Shown piece after piece: positions 8,524 through 15,121 of a stretch of 64,000 nucleotides of DNA. Positions within the stretch are counted from its first letter, which is position 1; every line of letters begins with the position of its first letter. Where the stretch lies: NCBI RefSeq assembly GCF_001298525.1, contig NZ_CP012678.1:2046001-2110000 (forward strand), read 5' to 3'. This stretch comes from Psychrobacter urativorans. GTDB lineage: Bacteria > Pseudomonadota > Gammaproteobacteria > Pseudomonadales > Moraxellaceae. Below the pieces are notes generated by a model. It ran no database searches. It worked only from the letters and a program-made list of their open reading frames with translations, and was not told the origin of the DNA. Made by a program: the position numbers and the translations under genes.

Positions 8524-11500
8524 ATGATCCAGATCAGCACTGCTAATGCCAATAATGTCAGTTACGAAACCGTCTTCCAATCCGATATCATCGACCAGAT
8601 GCAAGCGCACGGCTGGCAGTTGGGTAGTCCTAGCGGCTATCGTGCTGAGACCGCGCTATATGAGCAAGACGCGCTCAACTTTGTGCAGCGCACTCAGCCA
8701 GATGAGTGGGATAAATTTTGCCGCGTGTTTCCTATTGATAGTGAGCGCCATTTTATTGAGGCATTGGTTAAGCAGCTCAATAAAGCGGATATTAACGCCA
8801 CTGACAGAGCCTCGCGTACTTATGGCACTTTGGGCGTATTGCGGCATGGATTAAAGATTCGTAATGCGCGCTTTAGCTTGTGTCAGTTTAAGCCGGAGCA
8901 TGGCTTGAACCCTGATATCATCGCCCGTTATGAGAGCAATATCTGTCGTATCGTACCGGAAGTGGTGTATAGCCCACATATTAAATCGAGTGCTGACAGC
9001 GACGGCAAAACCGCCAAGCGTAACCGCATTGATATCGTACTGTTTATTAATGGTTTGCCCGTGGTGACCATGGAGCTTAAGTCTGAGTTTAAGCAGTCGG
9101 TGGACAATGCCATTACTCAGTATAAGCAAACCCGCCAGCCAAAAGACCCCAGTACCGGTAAGATTGAGCCATTACTGACCTTTAAGCGCGGCGCATTGGT
9201 ACACTTTGCTGTTAGCCAATACGAAGTCTATATGACCACACGGCTGGCAGGGGACAGCACTTACTTCTTACCATTCAATAAAGGCACAGCGGACGGCGGG
9301 GCGGGTAATGATGTGCCGAGCGATAGCAGCCGTTATGCTACCGATTATCTGTGGAATGAGGTGCTGACCACTGAGAACCTATTGGCTATTCTTGGGCATT
9401 TTGTGCATCTGCAAATTGAGGACGTTGAGGACTGGGAAGGGCGCAAGTCTAAGAAAGAAACCTTAATCTTCCCGCGTTATCATCAGTGGGACGTGGTGAG
9501 TAAGTTGGTTAATGATGCCGTGACTGAAGGCGCAGGGCAAAAATATCTGATTCAGCATAGTGCCGGTTCGGGTAAGTCCAACTCTATCGCGTGGACGGCG
9601 CATCAGCTCTCGACGTTATACAATAGTGACGGCGATAAGCAATTTCATTCAGTGATTGTTATTACCGATCGTACCGTGCTCGATGATCAGCTGCAAGACA
9701 CCATTTATCAGTTTGAACATGCTGATGGCGTGGTCGGGCGGATTAATAATAAAGATGGCGGCGGCTCTAAATCTGAGAAGCTTGCCGCAGCACTGGTGAA
9801 CGCGCAACCGATTATTATTGTCACTATTCAAACCTTTCCTTTTGTCCTCAAAGCCATTGAAGACTCTAGTGTTCTAAAGTCGCGCCGCTATGCGATTATA
9901 GCTGATGAAGCGCATTCCTCACAGACTGGTTCAACGGCACGCCAGCTTAAAGAAGTATTGGTGTCTGGTGAATCGGTATCTAGTGATAATAAAGCAGGCA
10001 GCGAAGAGGGCAATGAAGATAAGGAGTTGTCTAGCGAAGATATGCTAGATGCCACGATTGCCGCGCGCCGCAGCAGCCCTAATTTAAGCTATTACGCCTT
10101 TACTGCCACGCCTAAAGCCAAAACCATTGAGCTGTTTGGACGCGTGCCCAACCCTGAACTGCCCCCATCAAAAGATAACGTGCCAGCCGCTTACCATGTC
10201 TATTCGATGCGCCAAGCTATTGAAGAGGGCTTTATCTTAGACGTGCTTAAAAACTACACCAATTATAAAGTGGTCTATCAGCTGAGCCAAAAGCTTGCGG
10301 CTAAAGATAAAGAAGTCGATACCCGCCGCGCAAAAATTAAGCTGAATAACTGGGTGCGCCTACACGATCATAATATCGCCCAAAAAGTCAAAGTCATCAT
10401 TGAGCACTTTAATAAACACGTTAAAGGCTTACTTGGCGGGCAAGCCAAAGCCATGGTCGTGACCGGCTCCCGTAAAGAGGCAGTACGCTACAAGATGGCG
10501 TTTGATAGGTATATTGCTGATCATGACTATAAAAGCATCAATGCTATGGTGGCGTTCTCAGGTGAGGTGACCTTTAACGCTAATGATCCTGATAGCAGCG
10601 CATTCATCGGTGAGAAGTTCACTGAGCATAATATGAACCCTAATTTAAAAGGGCGTGATATGCGTAAGGCATTTGATAGTGACGATTATCAAGTGATGCT
10701 AGTGGCTAATAAGTTCCAGACCGGTTTTGACCAACCCAAACTATGCGCTATGTATGTGGATAAGAAGCTTGGCGGGGTGGACTGTGTGCAGACGCTCTCC
10801 CGCCTTAATCGTACCTATGCGGGTAAGTCAGTCAGCGGCACTTTCGTGCTCGACTTCTTTAATGAGCCTGAAGACATCTTAGAAGCGTTTCAGCCGTACT
10901 ATAAGAATGCCACCTTAGATGACGTGTCTGACCCTGATAGCGTGTTTGATCTACATGATAAGCTACGTGCCAGTGGTATCTTCCAATGGTCGGAGGTTGA
11001 GCAGTTTGCGATTGCTTTTTATGCGAAAAATAAGTCCAATGCCGCCATTAGCAATATCTGCAAGCCCGCCGTTGAGCGTTGGCAAAAGCGTTATAAAGAA
11101 GCACGCGCGCAAGCACTAAACGCCAAGATGTTACTTGAGCGCGCCAAAGCTACTGACGATGCGGTATTGATTGCCAATGCTGAAACCGATTATAAGGGCT
11201 ATAAGATTGAGCAGGACGCGCTTGAGCTGTTTAAAAAGGATTTAAGCACCTATACGCGCTCTTATGAGTTTATGTCACAGATTGTCGATTATGACGATAA
11301 GGATTTAGAAAAGCTGAGCCTTTTTGCCCGTCACCTGCAACCTATGTTACGTGAGAAGCTAGACGATGAAGACGAGGTTGATTTAAGTAATATCGTTATG
11401 AGTCATTACCGTTTATCTAAACTGCGTCAACAAGACCTAAAACTGCAAGAAGAGAGTGTTGAGCCGCTACAATCTGGCGGCGGCGGTGCAGGGAAGGCAA

Positions 11501-11820
11501 AGGATAAAGAAGAGGACTTACTATCTAAAATCTTGGCACGTCTGAATGAGATGTTCGATACCGAAAAGCTGACCGATAGCGACTTGATTAATTACTCGCA
11601 AACCATCTGGGATAAGGTCAATGAGAACCCAGTCGTCATGCAGCAGCTCGCCAATAATCCCGCTGATAAGGTCATGCTCGGTGATTTCCCTGATACCACA
11701 CTGGACGCTATCTTTGACAGCCAAGATGCGTATCAAGAGATCACACGCCAGCTGTTATCAGACTCTAATCGCTTGGCACAATTCACGCGGTTCTTGCTGG
11801 ATAATAAGATGGATGCTTAG
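8524..11820 (+). CDS. hsdR: Type I restriction endonuclease subunit
   Basis: The R subunit of the type I system: an ATP-driven DNA translocase and endonuclease acting with HsdM and HsdS. The N-terminal nuclease domain shows the PD-(D/E)xK core (NRIDIVLF near residue 167, then ELK near 183). The SF2 motor follows, with Walker A AGSGKS near 348 and a DEAH box near 460, then later helicase motifs (e.g. FQTGFDQPKL). The C-terminal ~300 residues are helical and bind the methylase core. At 1098 residues it is full length. It lies 2.7 kb from hsdS rather than next to it, after four stretches of unrelated DNA. Confidence 0.95.
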   Translation: MIQISTANANNVSYETVFQSDIIDQMQAHGWQLGSPSGYRAETALYEQDALNFVQRTQPDEWDKFCRVFPIDSERHFIEALVKQLNKADINATDRASRTYGTLGVLRHGLKIRNARFSLCQFKPEHGLNPDIIARYESNICRIVPEVVYSPHIKSSADSDGKTAKRNRIDIVLFINGLPVVTMELKSEFKQSVDNAITQYKQTRQPKDPSTGKIEPLLTFKRGALVHFAVSQYEVYMTTRLAGDSTYFLPFNKGTADGGAGNDVPSDSSRYATDYLWNEVLTTENLLAILGHFVHLQIEDVEDWEGRKSKKETLIFPRYHQWDVVSKLVNDAVTEGAGQKYLIQHSAGSGKSNSIAWTAHQLSTLYNSDGDKQFHSVIVITDRTVLDDQLQDTIYQFEHADGVVGRINNKDGGGSKSEKLAAALVNAQPIIIVTIQTFPFVLKAIEDSSVLKSRRYAIIADEAHSSQTGSTARQLKEVLVSGESVSSDNKAGSEEGNEDKELSSEDMLDATIAARRSSPNLSYYAFTATPKAKTIELFGRVPNPELPPSKDNVPAAYHVYSMRQAIEEGFILDVLKNYTNYKVVYQLSQKLAAKDKEVDTRRAKIKLNNWVRLHDHNIAQKVKVIIEHFNKHVKGLLGGQAKAMVVTGSRKEAVRYKMAFDRYIADHDYKSINAMVAFSGEVTFNANDPDSSAFIGEKFTEHNMNPNLKGRDMRKAFDSDDYQVMLVANKFQTGFDQPKLCAMYVDKKLGGVDCVQTLSRLNRTYAGKSVSGTFVLDFFNEPEDILEAFQPYYKNATLDDVSDPDSVFDLHDKLRASGIFQWSEVEQFAIAFYAKNKSNAAISNICKPAVERWQKRYKEARAQALNAKMLLERAKATDDAVLIANAETDYKGYKIEQDALELFKKDLSTYTRSYEFMSQIVDYDDKDLEKLSLFARHLQPMLREKLDDEDEVDLSNIVMSHYRLSKLRQQDLKLQEESVEPLQSGGGGAGKAKDKEEDLLSKILARLNEMFDTEKLTDSDLINYSQTIWDKVNENPVVMQQLANNPADKVMLGDFPDTTLDAIFDSQDAYQEITRQLLSDSNRLAQFTRFLLDNKMDA

Positions 11821-11944
11821 AAATTAGTGCGGGTTTTTAGAAGAATTTGGGCTAATAATCTAAGTGTTTTACATAGACAGAATTGAGAGGTTTTTGCGCG
11901 AGTATGGAAGGTGAGGGCAGCTATATTTGAGGGTTTTTTAGGGC

Positions 11945-11998
11945 TCGTTTGGGGTAATAGATAAATTGCTTATTTTGCTAATCTATTTTTCCAAACGA
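11945..11998. repeat. Two-stage inverted repeat (hairpin) downstream of hsdR
   Basis: TCGTTTGG (11945-11952) pairs with CCAAACGA (11991-11998); inside it, AATAGAT (11956-11962) pairs with ATCTATT (11981-11987), with three unpaired bases on each side and an 18-base loop. Fifteen base pairs in two stages make a stable cruciform or RNA hairpin. It could be a terminator for hsdR, but there is no U-tract immediately after it, so a structural or recombination site is equally possible. Confidence 0.6.
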
Positions 11999-12116
11999 AT
12001 ATTCCGTTTTCCTTCCTAGCGTAATGTGTTATTGACCTGTAGAGGAAAAAATATTGGGAAAAACTTACAAATAGAGAGTGTGTTTTTTCCACTTTTCTAT
12101 GTTTTAGTGCTTTTTT

Positions 12117-12507
12117 GGTTCCATTTTTCCATAGCAGATAATGCCAGTGTTAAACTGGTTTGGCGGCTAGCTAGCCACAAAAAATATAAGGGTTTGTAGT
12201 TAAAAAACTCTCTATATGATGGGATTTTTTAAGCCGTAATCTGGCATGATAAATAAAAATTATTGTTTAGCTTTTCTTGGTTCCAATTTGTTATAAAGTG
12301 GTTCCACGCAAATATCTAATTTTACTTATAATGCAGTTCCTGATTGAATCATAGAGGAACCAGTACTAGAGTTTTTCGCACTAGTAGGTTTCTTTGGTTC
12401 CTGTTTTAGCTGGTTTAGCCTTTACTGGTTCCTATCTGACTCGATTTTTCATAGAAAATAATGCCAGTAAAAAGTAAGTTTACCGGCTAGCCAGCCACAA
12501 AAAAATA
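12117..12507. repeat. Non-coding block A: GGTTCC/GGAACC array with 320-bp duplication
   Basis: This block lies downstream of the lipoprotein gene. GGTTCC occurs at 12117, 12279, 12300, 12396 and 12427, and its complement GGAACC at 12356. The inverted pair 12356/12396 could close a hairpin that also contains ACTAG/CTAGT. A second level of repetition is seen: a segment with AATGCCAGT (12140) and GGCTAGCTAGCC (12165, a perfect palindrome) followed by ACAAAAAA recurs 320 bp later (12460 and 12485) with identical internal spacing. The block is related to block B at 13874-14113. I see no reading frame in it. Confidence 0.75.
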
Positions 12508-12568
12508 CTGCAGTTTTTATTCATTTTTTCATCGTAATTAACAGCCAGATATTGATGCAAAAATGTAG

Positions 12569-12597
12569 AAAGCCCTTTCTTTTAGAGAGGGCTTTTA
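12569..12597 (-). terminator. Hairpin terminator of the lipoprotein gene
   Basis: AAAGCCCT pairs with AGGGCTTT around a short loop at about 12569-12596, some 30 bases beyond the lipoprotein stop codon on the minus strand and with A/T tracts on both sides. It fits an intrinsic terminator. Confidence 0.7.
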
Positions 12598-12627
12598 GTG
12601 GTGATAAGTTGAAAGTATATTAACGAT

Positions 12628-13650
12628 TTATTTCGTTGGCTCTTCAACGATGATTACTTCATCCGCTGCGCTATGCGCTGCACTATAAGAGCTTTCTTGA
12701 TAAGCATCTTCTACGCTCGAAACTGCCTCAATATCAATATGCTTTTTAGATTGACCTTCCTTGTAAATCTGCTGATTAGTAGATAATTGACGTCTTTGTG
12801 CTAACGTGAGTGTCTCAAGAGCACTAGGCTTTTTAGGTGCATCATCCCTATAAAACTGCTTGTTAGCAGATAACTCACGTCTTTGTGATAGTGTCTCAAT
12901 ATCATTAGACTTTTTAGGTACATCTTCCTTATGAATCTGCTGATTAGTAGATAATTCACGTCCTAATGCTGCTTGTTCTGCATACCTAGCGTTTCTCGCT
13001 TCGTTTTGTTGCACTCTGTTATCAAGGGCAGTTATTACTGCTAACATCGCCGACGCCCTACCTATGGTTGCATGATAGCTTTGCTGTTCCTCACCCGATT
13101 CTGCATATGTCGTTTTTATCTTATAATCAATAGGTACAGAAAAGTTATTACCTCTTATTTCTCTAAATTCATTTATGTTGTATGGCGTAATACCCATATT
13201 TGAAAATGTAAATGCGTTTGCGTTCATCATCTTAGCGATTTGAGTCGCCAAGTTGCCGCTTGAATCTCTATTTCCTATATAAGTCACATTCGCCTGAGCC
13301 GAACAAGACCAGCCGCCACTCTCAAGCTCGGTTGCTTTGGTAATATAGCTAAATTCAATATCAGTATCATAAACTACGGAAGTATCTAGCGTATTGGAGC
13401 TGTAGTTGGTTTGGATGTTATCCACTGCTTGCTCAATAATTTTATCTTTCATACCTTGTATTACCCACTTAGAAAGGCATGGGTTAGCAGTATCTTCGGC
13501 TGGATCAACAGTGTCAGGGGTTACTGCATCTAACGTATATGCTGCAACTGCCGCACTCTCATCTGAATCATCCTCTGTTTGTTTCGGAACACAAGCAGTA
13601 AGCAAACATACAAATAGAGAGGAAGCTAAAAACACTTTGGTGATCGACAT
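12628..13650 (-). CDS. Putative lipoprotein with three tandem repeats
   Basis: A 340-residue protein beginning at ATG 13650, chosen because AGGA lies 6 bases upstream; an in-frame TTG at 13683 is less likely. Residues 1-20 form a lipoprotein signal with lipobox LLTAC, so the protein is lipid-anchored in an outer or inner membrane. The central ~200 residues look globular. Residues ~230-310 contain three imperfect ~28-residue repeats, each starting with a form of RELSTNQQIHKED followed by a PKK-like basic turn (DNA ~12745-12962). The family is not recognised. It shares its promoter segment and downstream block type with the next gene. Confidence 0.75.
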   Translation of the reverse strand: MSITKVFLASSLFVCLLTACVPKQTEDDSDESAAVAAYTLDAVTPDTVDPAEDTANPCLSKWVIQGMKDKIIEQAVDNIQTNYSSNTLDTSVVYDTDIEFSYITKATELESGGWSCSAQANVTYIGNRDSSGNLATQIAKMMNANAFTFSNMGITPYNINEFREIRGNNFSVPIDYKIKTTYAESGEEQQSYHATIGRASAMLAVITALDNRVQQNEARNARYAEQAALGRELSTNQQIHKEDVPKKSNDIETLSQRRELSANKQFYRDDAPKKPSALETLTLAQRRQLSTNQQIYKEGQSKKHIDIEAVSSVEDAYQESSYSAAHSAADEVIIVEEPTK

Positions 13651-13727
13651 ATATAATCCTAGATTATTGCAGTATTTAGCCAAAAGTAGCGCCAGTTGTT
13701 AGCCCCACTCAATTTATACACTGGATA

Positions 13728-13777
13728 AAATTCTGCTGATTGTATCACCGTTATACTGAATAATTATCGACTTTTAT
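13728..13777 (-). promoter_or_regulatory. Shared 50-bp promoter segment, copy 2
   Basis: Fifty bases that match 14769-14818 with only two differences. On the minus strand they contain an exact extended -10 element, TGATACAAT (TACAAT is the complement of 13739-13744). Transcription would start near 13731, about 80 bases before the lipoprotein ATG at 13650. Confidence 0.7.
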
Positions 13778-13873
13778 CTATAAGCATATCTCAAGTGCTA
13801 TATGGCTCTTACATAACAAAATATACCTAACCAGATAGAACTTAAATTATTCACCTTTCACAAAAATATAGAA

Positions 13874-14113
13874 GGAATCATAGTTATAAAGCTATCTATA
13901 TAAGGCAGTTTCTCAGCCTTAATTTGGTATGATAAAAAATCTTATGTTTATTTTTTACTGATTCCATTTTGCTCAAAAGTGATTCCCTATAGTTATTAGA
14001 TATTTTCTCTAATATATACAGTAACTGAGTTACAGAAGATTTAATTTGGAATCACTTACCGAACTTTGATTTTTATGATTCCCGTTTTTGCTAGTTTAGC
14101 CTTTACTGATTCC
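13874..14113. repeat. Non-coding block B: GATTCC/GGAATC array
   Basis: This block lies downstream of the exported-protein gene at 14212. GATTCC occurs at 13960, 13981, 14077 and 14108, and GGAATC at 13874 and 14048. The four direct sites lie exactly 1681 bases from block A sites 12279, 12300, 12396 and 12427, and the surrounding sequence is alignable (for example AGTTTAGCCTTTACTG before the last site). Every site is GATTCC here and GGTTCC in A, so the array changed as a set. The inverted pair 14048/14077 stays complementary. No reading frame is evident. Confidence 0.75.
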
Positions 14114-14211
14114 CATCTGAAGCCATCTTTCATTGTAATTAGTAGGCGTATATTGCTGCAAAAATGAAAAAATCCCGTTCTAAGAGAAAGAGCTTTATTA
14201 AACTAAAGTGA

Positions 14212-14748
14212 TTATTTGTCATAATCCCAAGTGCAATAGGAGGGTTCGGTTTTTATCTTTTTTATTGCTAGTCGATCGCCTGCTAACGCAGATTTAACCA
14301 GTTTTCCGCATTCAGAATTAGGTTTTTCCGCATAAAAAGTAGCAATATTACTAGCGCCAACATTCGACAAGCCCATATCACCAAGCTTATTACGCGCATA
14401 TTCAGATTTTCTACCAGCAGGTGAACGCTTATCAAGCATCAATACTTCTTTAATACCTTCTACTTCCGAGCGTCTGACATAACCTATATCTATCATTTCT
14501 TCAATATCAAAGTCACTAACATCGCCATAACCGCATAATCTCCATACTACAGATTCATGAATACGGTTAAAGTAACCTTCTGCCCCGTCTATCAGTCTTG
14601 CTTCTATAGCTAGGGCTGCCATATTTTCATGATAGTTATCATTGCCATGTTTAACATCTTTGCAGGTAAGCGCTGCGTGTGAGAATGTCACAGCCATAGA
14701 TAAACTAATGCCAACGCCTATTTTGCTTAATGCTGTTTGGAATCCCAT
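14212..14748 (-). CDS. Putative exported protein, unknown function
   Basis: A 178-residue protein with a Sec signal peptide (residues 1-26, cleavage likely after SHA), so periplasmic or secreted. The mature part holds four cysteines (C-x, near residues 29, 72, 147 and 171), likely paired. I do not recognise the family. It forms a cassette with the same layout as the lipoprotein gene: shared 50-bp promoter 21 bp upstream of its ATG and block B downstream. A weak hairpin at ~14170-14200 may end transcription. Confidence 0.7.
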   Translation of the reverse strand: MGFQTALSKIGVGISLSMAVTFSHAALTCKDVKHGNDNYHENMAALAIEARLIDGAEGYFNRIHESVVWRLCGYGDVSDFDIEEMIDIGYVRRSEVEGIKEVLMLDKRSPAGRKSEYARNKLGDMGLSNVGASNIATFYAEKPNSECGKLVKSALAGDRLAIKKIKTEPSYCTWDYDK

Positions 14749-14768
14749 TTAATAACTCTCTATCTAGT

Positions 14769-14818
14769 AAATTTTGCTGATTGTATCATCGTTATACTGA
14801 ATAATTATCGACTTTTAT
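14769..14818 (-). promoter_or_regulatory. Shared 50-bp promoter segment, copy 1
   Basis: Near-identical to 13728-13777 (48 of 50 bases). On the minus strand the extended -10 element TGATACAAT has its TACAAT at the complement of 14780-14785, placing the start of transcription near 14772, about 24 bases before ATG 14748. The same segment before two unrelated exported-protein genes implies co-regulation. Confidence 0.75.
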
Positions 14819-14902
14819 ATGCTTATGCAATAAAAAGGCAGACGATTAACGCCTACCTTTTAGCATTATTAATTAATACGGGTCACATATTAGGGAATGT
14901 GG

Positions 14903-15121
14903 GGAAAGTAGGAAAGTATAAGCTGTAGCCCTTACGTTTTAGGTCTTGATGGTTTTCCCTTTTAATTTCCGGCTAGGAAAGTAGGGGAAAGTGGCTTAAT
15001 TAATGGACTGTTTTCCTCTCAACTTTCCCTTGCTTTCTCGTATCACTAGTAAAAAAGGAAAGCTTGAAAGCTATATAACACAAGGCATTACCTCTTAGCT
15101 TTCCTACTTCCCCCGTTTTCC
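14903..15121. repeat. Non-coding block C: GGAAAG/CTTTCC array
   Basis: The stretch downstream of the DUF3987 gene holds seven exact hexamers within 202 bases: GGAAAG at 14903, 14911, 14976, 14986 and 15057, and CTTTCC at 15023 and 15099. Further TTTTCC sites occur at 14953, 15011 and 15116. The pair 15057/15099 extends to an 8-bp stem, GGAAAGCT with AGCTTTCC. The theme is the same as blocks A and B (GGAA plus two variable bases), but overall alignment to them is poor. Short repeats beside a primase-like gene would fit an iteron origin; this is inference. Confidence 0.65.

Noticed and set aside
12117-12432. GGAACC sites as CsrA/RsmA binding sites
   Set aside because: CsrA recognises GGA in one orientation in RNA loops; here sites occur in both orientations and two flanking bases change together between blocks.
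12117-15121. CRISPR array as an explanation for the repeats
   Set aside because: The repeats are hexamers with irregular spacing and both orientations; there are no 20-40-base direct repeats with equal spacers and no cas genes.
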